A DNA stretch of 64,000 bases, from contig NC_037641.1 in assembly GCF_003254395.2 (NCBI RefSeq), positions 10,148,501 through 10,212,500 of the forward strand, in the 5' to 3' direction. This document shows, piece after piece, positions 1 to 13,157 of this stretch. A model generated the notes under the pieces. That model worked only from the letters and a program-made list of their open reading frames with translations, searched no databases and was not told the origin of the DNA. The stretch comes from Apis mellifera. Its lineage: Eukaryota; Arthropoda; Insecta; Hymenoptera; Apidae. The first letter of the stretch is position 1. Each line of letters begins with the position of its first letter. A program made the translations under genes and the position numbers.

Positions 1-802
1 GTAGATGCACACTTTTCATCTGACCATTTTCCTATTTCATTACCTATCCGTAAAAGACTTACTTCCATCATTCGTATAAAAATTTGAGGACAATTGGCCG
101 ACACGATGCCGCCATCTTTGAAAAATTCAATTAATTTCGGATCCTGTAAGATCAATCTTTATTAAAATATTGAAAACAAATTTACAATTGTTTAAAATAA
201 ATACGAATCTAAAAAAGTTTTACATTCGATTTTGGTAAATTTAAAAATTAAAATATGAAATATTAATTCTTTAAAATAATCTTACCTACCTTTTCAAAAA
301 TTGCAACGGATCCAGCGTGTAATCTCGCAATTTGTTTTATAACTAATGAACAATGTTCACGTGATAATCCTTTTTGACGATCTTTCATAATGAATCCTCT
401 GTCTTTTAAATTCTCCATAATGAAAAATGGAGGATTATCAGAGGAGTATAATAAATTCGGCCCAATTTGATGAGAGATAAATCCCTTTATTCTCGGTAGA
501 ATATCTTGTAAAACTTTCAATTCGATCTGGAATACATTTTGTTGGCGAGCAATCTCGCACGATAATCCGTTCGGGGGTTCGGTTTTAATGATAAAATTGA
601 TCGAACATTCCGATTTTGTTTCATTTTTCTTATTGTTAGAAATAACCATATATCTCACACGCATGATGTATAAATCACTGAGGAAATTTAATCCTTTCTC
701 CGACATGCAATGACGTTTAATTTCCAGAATTTGAACGATCTCGTTCGGTAATTTCTTTCGAAGCATTTTCTCAAAAACATTCTCATCGATTTTTATTTCC
801 AT
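1..802 (-). CDS. CHK-kinase-like (EcKinase family) protein, 5' part
   Basis: Partial gene leaving the left edge. Exon 1 is 802-290 (171 codons) and begins at the ATG reading MEIKIDENV; an upstream in-frame ATG at 937 would add a hydrophobic, low-complexity stretch unlike the family, so I prefer 802. The donor reads GAAAAG|GTAGGT. Exon 2 is 143-1 (acceptor CAG|GATCCG), phase 0, and continues outside the window. The N-terminal half shows features usual in insect EcKinase/CHK proteins (DUF1679-like, aminoglycoside-phosphotransferase fold): a lysine-bearing FIIKTEPP strand, a CEIARQQNVFQIE helix region, PPFFIMENL as the hinge, and ARLHAGS before the catalytic loop. The catalytic loop itself lies beyond the edge. 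Members are thought to phosphorylate small hydroxylated molecules such as ecdysteroids; the substrate here cannot be told. The family call is fairly sure, the function is not. Confidence 0.75.
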
Positions 803-3636
803 TCTAAAAAAAATATATCGAATAATAATTATCGAATAATGAAAGTTTATCACGAATATTGTTTTTCTCTTCGAAAGATCGTCTATTGTAATAATTCTTA
901 TAATTTTTATTATTAACTGCTTGACAACAAAAGTCATATAAAGTATGTCATATTAATTCAATTCATATAAAATGATTTATAATAATTATCCAATTAATCA
1001 ATTATCCAATTGAAATTGAATTTTAATCATTATATACACGTCGATTATACTTTTTTTTCAACTGCGAAGGATAGCGAAGAAATAAGAAAAAAAAAGAAAA
1101 AAAAGAGAGAGATAACACGGATACTCGTTTCGTGGAAGCAGTTTTAAATGGCAAATATTAAGATAATGAGATTGACCCTGTACCAGTGTAAATATACATC
1201 ACTATATTCGTACGAATTATGTAATAATTGGAAATTAATGATTAATTCTACGCACATGCAAGTTTTCGATAAATAAATAAAAATAATTCTTAACAATTTT
1301 TTAAAACTACGATTCTCTTACACTAACTTTAAGCACTGAACATACGCACGACACAAGACGATTCTCTGATCTTTTATGACTCAGGCCAATGAGTTTTAAC
1401 GAGTTTAAACCAGCTTAGTTCGCTATCATATTCTCAAAGACATATGAACAATATACATTCTTACGACTCAGTTTTTACGAATATATATTCCCTCACACTG
1501 ACTTCTCGATCTTCATATTGTACAACAAGATATGTTACACATTTGAAATATGATATGTAATAAATTAAAACACTATACACCGATTGATTAACCAAAAGAT
1601 TAGTGAAATTGAAAAATGACAAGTCTAACGTCCAAATTGAATAACAGATTTGGAAAAATATTTGTAAATAAAAATATTATTAGAGAAAAAAAAACTGGAG
1701 AAACAATGGAGAAACTAGGGTCAGAAAGTCGGATCAAAAAAGAATCATAAATCATTAGTGATGCCAAAATCTTTGAAATGTTACAGCGGTTCGAGTCCCA
1801 TCCTATAACTTTTATAGAAGGTTACAAAACAGCTACCGTGTCTCTCTCATCTCGCCATTGCTTTTTCTTTTTTTCGCCTCCGTTTCCCTGAATTTCCACA
1901 AATTTTTGGGAACCTAAAAACTTTTACGACACATGCGGTAAGCCAAGAGTCGTTTCGCCGGTTACCGCAGTTAGGCGAGCGGGAAACTTTTCGAAATACT
2001 TCAAAAAATTCGAAAACGTTCACAATGGTAATAAATCATCCTTGCCTTTTTTTTTTTTTTTTATATTTTGTTTTTACTTTTATAGAGATTTACTCTTTGT
2101 TCAAGTCAACCGCTAGTCGGTTATGATTTCAAATTCAAACCTCATTGACATTGTGTGGAAAAACTTCGATCTCTTCGAAGAGAAGAATAGAAGAAACCAT
2201 TTTTTATAAAAATAAAAATAAATATATATGCATAATTTATAATTAAGCAACAATAATTGATTTCATAGATTTGTTATGGTATTAATTTGAAATGATATAA
2301 AGTTAAACTTTTTTTCGAATATTTAATTATAATTGCCATATAATTCCCTTAATGAGAAAATTCGTTAATTAAGATAAACTAATTTATCAGAAACAGTTAA
2401 CACATATTTTAATTTTTGAAAAATGTAATAATAAATATTGCGCAACTGCATTTCAAAAGCAGTCGAGACTCGCAGTTGAGATTAAGATATCTATCTCTTA
2501 CTAAATATAATTGACAATTAATAATATGTAAATATAAGATAAGTAGTACAAGTAGTCTCTTTATAACAAGAGAAAGAGAAGAGTTCAATATTCTTATAAA
2601 TTTTATTATGTTATGACATATGAAAAGTATAATAAGCCGTAATGGATGATGTTAGGGAGTGATGATTTTCTATGGTATCATTGGTAGTCCATGCATATGT
2701 AAAGATTCCTCAAAAGGGTTTCTTCTATGGCACACTGGCTCCAGAGATACAAAGGGGCTTCCCTTTCGCGTGTCCCCGCATTTGTTTTATGTAACCGAGT
2801 TTATGTCACTCCACCCACTATCATCCGGCAGTGTTTTATATAAATTTTTAACTTGATTACACACAACGAGCTTGCACATGAGAGGTCTCTTATTGCCGCG
2901 GTTGATTGAATAATACAAGCTCTTCGAGCTTTCAAATTGTGTTATTCTATGAGCGAATATTTTATATTTTCTTACACAAATCTTATCTATCCAAGAGTTT
3001 AACACATTTGCCATCGTGTGAATTATGCGAATCATCACATATTTATACGTGACGTCCCACATCTTTCATAACGATTATTATTTATCTATTAATTTTTATT
3101 TTTTCTTATCCAACAAATGATTATGAATATTATAAACTACATTTAACCGCTATATTTTTATTTTTTCTTTTATATCGTGTAAAATTAATATAATCGAAAT
3201 ATTTTTTTTTAAATCATAGAAACAAATAAAAATGCAATAGGAAATTTCACAAATATTCACAATTGCTATACAAATTTCATAAAAATTTTTCATGGTAAAG
3301 CAAAAGAATTGAAAAGTGAACGAGATTCACAAAAAGTAAAGACGTAGGAAATGAGCGAGTTTAAGAGACAGAAGATCGAAGGGTAGATCAGGCAAAGCGC
3401 GTGGCAAAGCGGACCATACTCCTGGAAGATAGTCCAAATGGACCGGTACGTGTTTGGATCGCTTTTAAGAGGGCACCGTAAATTTTGCGGCCCAGCAGGG
3501 TTGTAAACTCGAACCGAACCGAACAAACGGCCCTCGCGAGGTAGGGGTGCCACCAACCTACAGGGGGTAAGAAGCGCGCGCACGCCACGCCACGCTGCGC
3601 CGCGCCTCCTCCTATCCCTCTAACAGACAGAATGCT

Positions 3637-3668
3637 GCACCACCTCGCACCACCTCGCACCACCTCAC
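3637..3668. repeat. 10-bp tandem repeat, about three copies
   Basis: The unit GCACCACCTC is repeated just over three times, the last copy ending in CTCACAG. It sits at the end of a GC-rich stretch (about 3540-3636) that contains many CG dinucleotides. No coding frame explains it. Confidence 0.8.
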
Positions 3669-5314
3669 AGCATGCTTAGGATACGGGTCTTTCTCTCTCT
3701 TTCATTCATTATTTCTTTCACCATTTCTCTTACTCTCTTACTTCATTCTATTACTCTTTTGGAGAAAGTTCGACAACTTCATACTTCAACTTCTTTCTTT
3801 TCTTCATATTATACGTATATAGCCCTTTGCACTCAAAGAAATATGTTTGCTACAAGGATGATAAAAATTTATGAAATTAATATAGAAATTATAATGTTAT
3901 ATAGGAACGTAAATATTATTTATTCTATTTCATTAAGACTTAAATATAAATTTTATAAACCTTTAAAATAAAAATTAAATATAAATTGTAATTGTATATA
4001 TTTTGGAAAATCATAATTCTCGAAAACATATTTCTCTCGGCATATTTGTGTCCAGAAAGAGAAGAGATAATGTTTCAAAATTATAGACGGAAATATCCAT
4101 ATAAATGAGGAATATCCGGTAAGGACACTTGTTTCGATAATCCTTCTCGCGAAACCCACTATGTTACCACGAAAATTTCAACCTATCACGTTTTAACCAA
4201 CTGCTTTCACACGTAATAGTTAAAATATGAGCAGTGACAATAAATTGGAAAGTGAAGAACTTTCACCCTAAAATTTTCTGAAAGACCTGACACCGATACC
4301 ATTTGACTTGGGAAACCAAATTGACATAAGATTTATTTAAGTTTCTTCGAATAATGGTGATCATTATTGTAATATATTTAGTCATAACCGAAATCGGAAA
4401 ATCTTTTATTTATGTTACCGGATTTACTACTGTTCCATTAATTTCGTTTACAAATAACTGTCATTTTCTAGAAAAAATAGAAATCATCCATTTCATAATT
4501 ATAACATTCTGCTTATAAATGTGCCGTATCATGATTATAAATATTGTCATATAATGATATCTATAAATGATAACATTACAACGATTGAAGATTAAAATAA
4601 TACGATAAAATATTACGATATTTCTATATAAAGAAGAATAAGTCTCTCTCTTTCTTTTTCAAAATTTTAAATATTTGATATATTGTAAATAATAATAATA
4701 ACAATAATAATAAAACAGCTATAACTTCTACATATTTCAATATGTCATAATATTCTCATAGAAATGTTACTATCCTTTCAACACTTACATTAGGATTACA
4801 CAAGAATTAGGTACACATACTACGTAATAAATAGGAACAAAATTCTGATGTAATGTGCACGATTGAATCGAATAACAGTAGATTTTTAATATCTTTTAAT
4901 AAACACAAATATTTATTATTCATTCTTTTTTTAGGTTAAGTAAAAATACTTAATTATTTTATTAATATTAAGTTGATATATATGTGAAACGTTATTTTTC
5001 TAATTTGAAATTAATAAACATGAATTTTAAATGATACTGTGAAAAAATAAAAATAAAAATTATATACATATTAATAATTTATGCATTTAAAATTCATTTA
5101 TTAAAATTACATTTTATAACTTTGTAATACTTACATATAAGAGTAGCGAATGTTGAAATCGTGATTGAAGTTGAAACTGTATCATGCGAACTGTCAATTA
5201 GGAATCCGTCGGTCGATTTCAATATCTGCTGAATCGATCCTTTTCGAGTGTTCATAGGTTGTCACAAGTAATTGTTCCGAAATTTGCTTATCTATACTTA
5301 CGACAAACAATTTC

Positions 5315-5581
5315 TCTAAAGCACATAGATTTTATTAAATTAAGAAGTATAAATGTAAGTTTTAATTGTAATCATTGTAAATTTATTAAATTGTATAAAA
5401 TGATTAAATTAAATTAAATATTCAATTTCAATTATTATATTTATGTGTTCAAAAAATATTTAATAATATACCCAATACCATGCTTACATATATAAATCTA
5501 TGGATTTTTTTTTAATAATGATAGTACATAACTAGATGGCGTGAGTATTTGTCTGGGGATTTTTCTAAAGCACATAGATTT
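5315..5581. repeat. direct repeat of 18 bp separated by about 230 bp
   Basis: The word TCTAAAGCACATAGATTT occurs at 5315-5332 and again at 5564-5581 in the same orientation, inside AT-rich non-coding DNA. The intervening segment is not recognisable. Too long for a usual target-site duplication; more likely a local duplication. Confidence 0.6.
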
Positions 5582-7739
5582 ATTATTGATTTCCAATATA
5601 GATATTAATTACTTAATGTACAAAAAGAAAAATATAAACTTATTGTATTTTTAGATTATAATTGTTATATAAATAAATTATGTGTATGTTAAGTTATCTT
5701 TAATATTTTTATCTCCGCTATACAGGTATTTATTTTATATAAAATTAATTTTTTTAAAAATTATATATAATTATATTAATTTCTATTTCAAAATTTATTG
5801 ACAAACTTTTTTAATCTATTTTAATCTATTTTAATTTAAAATATTTCAATTTATTTAAAAAATGATATTATAAATTAAAATTTTCATTAAAATTTTTATT
5901 TAAAACTACTATATTTACTAATATCGTGTTTTGTTTCAATACTTATTTATATCAATTTTAACTTTGAAATAATTTAACGAATATTAAATATTTACATGTC
6001 AGAGTTATATAAAAAAATATGCGAAACAAAAAAGATTAAATAAAAATCATACAATTTATTGTGTTGCTTAATAGATTTTTTAAATAGAAATTGCTTAAAT
6101 AGAAATAAATTAGAATTTGAATAAGAAGAATTATAATATCGAATTTGATATTACCTAATATTTATATCGAGTTATTATATTATAAAAAAATCATTATTAT
6201 TTGTATTATTTAATTTATTTCGATGTGATTATCGATTTTTATCTTATCTTATTAATTTGAATATTTATGTATATTATGATTTACCAAATATATAGTATTA
6301 TAAAAGTAAAAAAAAAAAAAAATAACATTTGGTTTGAATAATAAGAAAAAAAGATTTAATTGAATATTCAATTTTGTTCCATAATCAAATATCTAGTTTT
6401 GTACTTTTGTAAAAATAAAAATTTAATAAATATTAAATATTTATATTTAATTATTTTCAATATGCATTAGAAAAATGTACAAATTACATCAAAATCCTAT
6501 TTCTAAGAAATAGAATATAAAATCTCTATAGAATATAAAATCACTACATATTTTAGTAGATTTTTTAAATACAAATGGTATAAAACAATCATTTTAGCAA
6601 CAAAACATTGAAACTTTTGAAGTTGAAATTTTTAATCTCTGTGCAAAACTATAACATTTTCTATCTGAAACTAATCACATAATATCATGAGATTCATTTG
6701 AATCATGCTTTGACTAAATATCACAATTTTTATCTTACGATAGAACAATAATATTTTCCATTTATTTGACTTATATATTCAATTTTGGATTTCTATATAT
6801 CCCTCCCTTCTCTCTTCATCTCTCTCTATCGATTTTGTTTTATCTTTATAACATCAGTAATTTAAAAAAATTTATTTATATTATTTCTTGCGACATTTTC
6901 ACGTTTCCATATTTTAAATCGATAGAATGTTTTTACTATTAAATATTAAATTTCATGAAATTTCCAAGATTTCCTGTTGCATCTGCTGTTATATACCTAC
7001 CACGAAAAGATATTTGAGAATAGTCACATGTATGCAGATGAAACAAGAGAAACTGTTCGCAATCTTGTATATGGGTAACGATGATATTATTTAACAAACA
7101 AGCCGGATGGAAGATTTATTAGTGTACTGTTACCATTAATCTTTGCAACGACTTTAGTACACCAGCATGAAATTATTTCTCGGTAATTAAGAGATTAAAC
7201 TCTGTTGCCTGACACTGTCTTACAATCTCTTTTCTTTCCTCTTTTCTTTAATCTACACTTTTTTAATATTACTTATATCTCTTATCTTATTATTTTGATC
7301 ATTATATGTTATAATTTACGCAATGAAATGTATTTATTTACTTGCTCCTGTTGAAAACAAAAAAAAGAATGCAACTTTCTTATAATATGTAAGAATATGC
7401 ACAATATAATTAACTTTGTTGAAAAAATTGTTTATTTTTTTTTATTATCTTTTATGTCTTTAACGTAAAATCATAGATAATTAATATTTGAAATATTTTA
7501 TAATAATTCTAAAAATTATTATAAAATCATTATAAATAATAATGCCAAAAGAAATTGCATTTTCTTATCATAATGATTAAATCATTTTATTTTTAGTTTA
7601 CACTGATTTCTAACTCAATTAAAATTTTATCGCTAAAAGTTTTACATTATTGTCAAAGAAAAATGTATCGTTATAAACTCGTATAGTTATTCAAATGTAA
7701 CATTTTCAAACAATTGGACCGTTTTTTTCTTATTTTCTG

Positions 7740-7803
7740 AAGAGGTGATCAAAAGGAGAAAAGAGAAGGAAAATAAAAGGAAGAGGAAGAGGAAAAGAGA
7801 AGT
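7740..7803. repeat. polypurine tract
   Basis: About 60 bases are almost entirely A and G (runs such as AGGAAGAGGAAGAGG). It borders a GC-richer island at 7810-8090, which is followed by a pyrimidine-rich stretch (8100-8230). No gene is apparent. Confidence 0.6.
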
Positions 7804-10800
7804 AATTGTTCAAAGTCCACTATAGGTCCAGTAATTCCGAAGGCGAACCATCATGTCGGCGTCTCGATTGGTACGGACATACGAGCACGCACGTATTCGC
7901 GGTACAAGACTGAAAGGACACGTCTCGAATATTTTACCCCGGGAGTTTTTCCTCTTTAATTGATTCAATCGGCGAAAAACACGGCAGGACCGCTTCACCC
8001 TCCGGGAATTTTCACCCGCCGCCGCCTCACACCACTTCCGCGTCATCCACGCTTTCAGCAACCAACCGCTGTAACGAGACGCTAGAACTAACCTTCCTTT
8101 TCGATGAAAACGCCAACTCCTCTTCGCGGTTAGTCCCTTCCCTATTCCCTCATTCTCTACACCTACTTTTCTACCCTGTCTCTTTGTCTCCCTCTCCCCC
8201 TTCCCCCATCCTTATTTTCTCTTTATTATTATTTTCAATTTCATTGGATCTAAATCTCTTTATTACATATTTCTCTAATCATTCTTTGTAATTTTCCAAT
8301 TTTCATTTCCTTTTCTATCTTTCTTTTTCTATTTATAAAAGATCAATTTGATTAATTCATGTTTATTTTATTTTGTTTTTATTCTCGTATGAATAAGTAC
8401 ATTTTTCTTTTAATTTATCTATTATTTATTCTTTTTTTAACATCGTAATATTTTATCAATTTTTTATCAATTTGAGATTAGAATATCCATGTCTCTTACG
8501 TCGAGGCAATTTCGTGATGTAATATAGAAACATTTATATGTATACAGAGGCGGAGGCGAAAGCAGCATTCCTGTGGGGTCCATTTATCTGTAGGAAATCG
8601 CGTTTGCGAGAATACACTGGAAACAGAACTTTCCATAAATGATGGAAACTCGGGAATTTTCCGTTTATTATTTTAATTAGAGCCTTCGGGCCATACTTAA
8701 CGAGAATCTGGCTGTCTGCGTTTATATTGTGTTACCTCTACAAAATGACAATGGAATGTGATATTATCGGTTTCTACTTACATGATGCCCTGTAATTTGC
8801 GCTCCAATCGAGATATAGAAAATTTTCACAATAGATATGTATATTTCTTATCATGCTTGTAATTTTTATTATAAAAAAACGAATACAAAAAATATCTATT
8901 CTAATTTTTTTTATTTTTAATGCATAAGTTTATTAATTATTAATTAATTGTTTATTATAATTAATTTATTAATTAATCGAGTGTAAAAATATATAATTAA
9001 ACAAATAGTAAAAATTTAATAAAGCAATAATTATAAACAATGTGATTAAATTTGTTTTTCTTAAAAAAAATCTTTAATTTAATTTAAAAATTATTATTAG
9101 GAAAAAATTGGTAATTCTAACGAAAAAATATCTTAGTCGTTTTTTTTTATTATTTTTTGTATATCGGTAAAAATTGACTACTGGCTAAAAAAGTCCAGTT
9201 TTTTCCGTTACTACGGGAAGGATAGTGGGATTAGTTTTTTGCCATTAGAAGGTACCGTTAAAAAAAGTAACGGAAAAATAATTTATAATGCCAATTTTTT
9301 ATATGTATTTTTTCGAAAAAAGAAAATAAAATAGGAAATAATTTTTTTGTTTAGCTAAATTTTGTTTTATTACACAAAAAATTTACGTGACGGCGAGAAC
9401 ATTTTAAACTTCAAATCCAATGTTTATTCGAAAATAAACAATCCTGTCGTAAATCTAAAAAAATCCGTTACTTAAAAAAATTGACTTTTCATCTCTATTT
9501 TTTCTTGAAGTACCGTTTTTTGCACTTGAAAAATGCGTATAAAACAATTTTTAAAAAGGTTAAAAAGATTTATGATTTTTCTTTATTTGGAAAATATTAA
9601 TAGATATTTTTTATAAAAAAAAAAATTGTTTTAAAAAATTTAATTTAAAATTTTTTTATATTTTTTACATGATAGTTATTTTATTTATTATTTATTTTTT
9701 TATTATTATTATTTATTATTGAAATATTTACTAATTTATTAAACTCCCAATATTGTCAATACAAAACATTTTTAAATTAAATTAATATAAGATAAGATAA
9801 GAAAATAAGATAAAAAAATCTATTATGACATTTATAAAAAAAATATAAAGACCAAGCAAAATGCAGATGGGGCCAATATTGATTAAATACCGTGGAATAT
9901 TTTGAAATCGGATATTTTAATTTGTAAATAGAGCATATTATTCACAGTGCAATGCATTGTGATGACGATATCTGTAGGGTTCAGAAGTACCGCTTTTAAT
10001 GACCCGGACGTATATAGTTCCACCTAGCAATGTCGTATTCAATTCCAACCTCTATGCTCTGCGTACTCTCAAAGTAATTCTCTTTCCGATTCTTCGACCC
10101 TTTCACTTCAAAAATTTGGCTCATATTACCGTATCTATAGACTTGCGCCGATTTCTTCAATACCCACGTTTTTTTAAATCATTTACATTCCAATGAATCC
10201 GTTTGCAACTTTTTTTATTGTAATAAATACGTTATTCTTTTAATTCTATTTAACAGAATTGTTTAATTAAACTAATATCGTTATAAATATATAGCGAAAT
10301 TTTACAAATTATAAATGTTTTTTTATAAGAACTATTAATTTTTTAATAATTATTTTTAAATATGAAAAAATTTCAGTTCAAATAATATGTATAAAAATAA
10401 CCAAATTTTTTTCATATCGACCAATTTATATAAATGTTAGTAAAAATATTATTTATTAAATTTATAAAATAAAAATTTATTTATTTTTTAAACATCAGTT
10501 TATAATATATATTATAAATTCAAAAATTTTGTTAGATAATTAGTTATTATATAGTTTATTAAAAATTTAAATAAAAATTATAAAATATCAAGTATTTACT
10601 TACTAGATACGCGTAAGTTTGATTTATTACCTACAGAGTGCACCACATCATAGCTCAAAATAATCGCAGCTTAATTTTGCGTTTAACCAAAATTATTTTA
10701 TTTTTATTTTTATTGTAATTGAAAATTTAATTATAATAATAAATATAAAATATTAATAAATATATATGATATTTATTACGAACTTATAATTTTTGATGAT

Positions 10801-11448
10801 ATAAAATAATATAAAATAAAAATATACTTTTATTACAAGAAATTATTATCGTGCTTTGAAAATTATCCTTAAAATAATATCATATAAAATAACATCATAT
10901 ATAATAAAAAATAATTAATGAGATTAAAGAAAAGTTCTCTAATTAAATCTATATAAAATTTTTATGCGGGAATATTTAAATTTTAAAAATATTTATATTG
11001 TTTATAGTGTTTTTATTTGAAATAATTATATAATAATCATATTTTTTATAAAATTTCGTTATGATTTATATGTTTTAATTGTGATTCACAATAAAAAATT
11101 CTTTTGTGACGTAAATATTTTATAAAATTATATCGATTCGATTAGAAAGTTAATCTGTCATTTTATACGATAGGCAAAACAATTATGAATATTTGTCTTT
11201 AAAATTAACCGATATATTAATATTTTTGAATAATTTATATTATATAATTGAAATGAAAAATGAAAAATGAAAAATGAAAATATATAGCAAAAAAGAATAA
11301 TTATATTTATGTAATAAATAGAAAAGATTGCGCAATAACACATATTCATTTAATCAATTCCCAATAGTGTTCTAATTAAATTTCTTTTAAATTGTATTTT
11401 ATGAAAAATAGTTGATTATTTGGTTTACGGTGTTAATTATATATACAG

Positions 11449-12453
11449 ATGAATCCTCTTATAAATCGTACAATTTTTTTTAGTGGACGACATTCATTTG
11501 GTTATTTTATAAGACAATTTCGAATATCATCTCAAAACATGGTTACCGTAAGTTTTATAATAAATAATAATAAAATAATGATAAAATAATTATAATAATC
11601 TCATTTATTTATTATTTACAAATTGACAAAAATTAAATATATATTTTTTAAGTTATCTTAATAAACTTAATTTTAATAAAGGTAGGTGAAAAAATACCCA
11701 CAATTGATCTTTTTGAAGATTCTCCAACAAATAAAGTGAATCTTGCTAAAATTTCAAATGGAAAAAAAATTATAGTTTTTGGAGTACCAGGAGCTTTTAC
11801 ACCAGGATGTTCAAAGGTATAATTATTCTTAAAATATTTTTTATAAATTATAAATTTTTGAATGAATTATTTTGCTTATAAATATGATGAAAAATGATAA
11901 TAAAGCAGTACAAGTTTGATTTATTTCAATAAAAAAAATAAAGTTTATTTAAATAAAATAAATATAAGATTTATATATATAAGATATATAATATCTTAAT
12001 CAATATATATAAGATTAAATATTGATATAAGATTTAATATTATTTTAGACACATCTTCCTGGTTATATACAAAAAGCTTCAGATTTAAAATCTAAAGGAA
12101 TTTCAGAAATTTTTTGTATTTCTGTAAATGACCCATTTGTAATGGCAGCATGGGGTAAAGCACAAGGAGCAGAAGGCAAGGTAATATTAAATATATATTG
12201 TATATATTTTTTATAAGCAACATACAACATTATAATCAAAATATTTTATTTTTTCACATAGGTACGTATGTTGGCAGATCCTGCAGCTCAATTTACAGAT
12301 GCATTAGAATTATCTGTAGATTTACCAGTTCTGGGTGGAAAAAGAAGTAAACGATACTCAATGGTTCTTGATAATGGAATAATTACAGAATTAAATATTG
12401 AACCTGATAATACAGGTCTTTCTTGTTCTTTGGTCGAAAATATTAAAGTATAA
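11449..12453 (+). CDS. Prdx5: peroxiredoxin 5 (atypical 2-Cys, mitochondrial form)
   Basis: Four coding exons: 11449-11547, 11682-11816, 12049-12180 and 12262-12453, in total 186 codons with stop (185 aa), matching the family length. Prdx5 reduces hydrogen peroxide, alkyl hydroperoxides and peroxynitrite using thioredoxin. The peroxidatic cysteine lies in PGAFTPGCSKTHLPGY (exons 2-3) and the resolving cysteine is in GLSCSLVENIKV near the C-terminus, as in mammalian PRDX5. The first exon encodes a basic, hydroxylated, acid-free leader (MNPLINRTIFFSGRHSFGY) fitting a mitochondrial presequence; a second in-frame ATG at 11539 (MVTVGEKIP) could start a cytosolic form, as known for PRDX5. A likely poly(A) signal AATAAA is at 12567-12572. 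The next gene, SMC1, starts about 700 bp downstream on the same strand. Confidence 0.95.
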
Positions 12454-13157
12454 AATGCATGTTATTGAATATTATATAACAAACTTAAAAGATTGTAAAT
12501 TGACTTTAATCTTTAATATTTACTCTTTATGTTTATTTAAAAAAAAATTGTAGCATTATAATTTACAATAAAATATTATATCTTAAAAATTTTATATAAT
12601 ATATTTCATTTGTCAATGTCTATTATTTCAGTTTTATAAATTTTTAATTATATTATGTTTTTCTGTAATTTATTTTATATTGAAAGATATAAAATACTTA
12701 TTATTAAACTAATTAATATATTACACTTGTATATATTATAATGTATGTATAATATACATAATTCAACATTTGTAGTTTTTAATTATAAAGAAAAAATTAT
12801 TTATTCTTTTTACTTTTTGATAAAATTTTTTGAATTATTTTTCAAATTATAATTTTTTAATTTAGTATTTTGTTCTTATATGTTCTTATAATTTATTAAT
12901 ATTTCTAAAATATATAATAAATATTTCATATTTCATTTGTATGCTAAAATATAAATAAAAAAAACTATTATGCATAAAATTGTATATTTATAAATTTATA
13001 TTTAATGATTGAAGTTAACAACACTATATATGTTACTAGCTTCATAACAATCGAAAGACCAATTGTTGATGTATAATGCTTGTTTGTGTTGGAAACTTTA
13101 TGGCGCCAATTATGCCACTTTGCTGTTATTTGTGAATTTTTTTTCATATTTTTAAAA
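12454..13157. other. intergenic region: Prdx5 3' end and SMC1 promoter
   Basis: AT-rich, non-coding. It holds the Prdx5 3' UTR with AATAAA at 12567. The last about 100 bases before the SMC1 ATG (13070-13157) are less AT-rich and probably form the SMC1 5' UTR. No TATA box or other defined motif can be singled out in such AT-rich sequence. Confidence 0.5.

Larger units (their letters stand above)
803..11448. other. gene-poor intergenic region
   Basis: No convincing coding exon was found on either strand. It is mostly AT-rich low-complexity sequence. Visibly GC-richer or more complex islands lie at about 1780-2000, 2640-3060, 3380-3670, 7800-8200 and 8530-8830; they have no long conserved frame and may hold distal promoters, enhancers or non-coding exons. 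Small repeats are listed separately. The left part (about 803-1100) probably contains the promoter of the CHK-kinase-like gene and the right end (about 11350-11448) that of peroxiredoxin 5. Confidence 0.6.

Noticed and set aside
1784..1802. GGTTCGAGTCCCATCC, like the T-arm of a tRNA
   Set aside because: No pairing T stem, anticodon arm or acceptor stem can be built around it, so it is not a tRNA gene; at most a chance match or a decayed tRNA-like fragment.
3290..3663. Two overlapping minus-strand open frames in the CG-rich island
   Set aside because: Composition follows the GC-rich tandem repeats; no family resemblance, no splice context, and the frames overlap each other.
7810..8061. 83-codon minus-strand open frame
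   Set aside because: Open only because the island is GC-richer; no recognisable domain and no neighbouring exons in phase.
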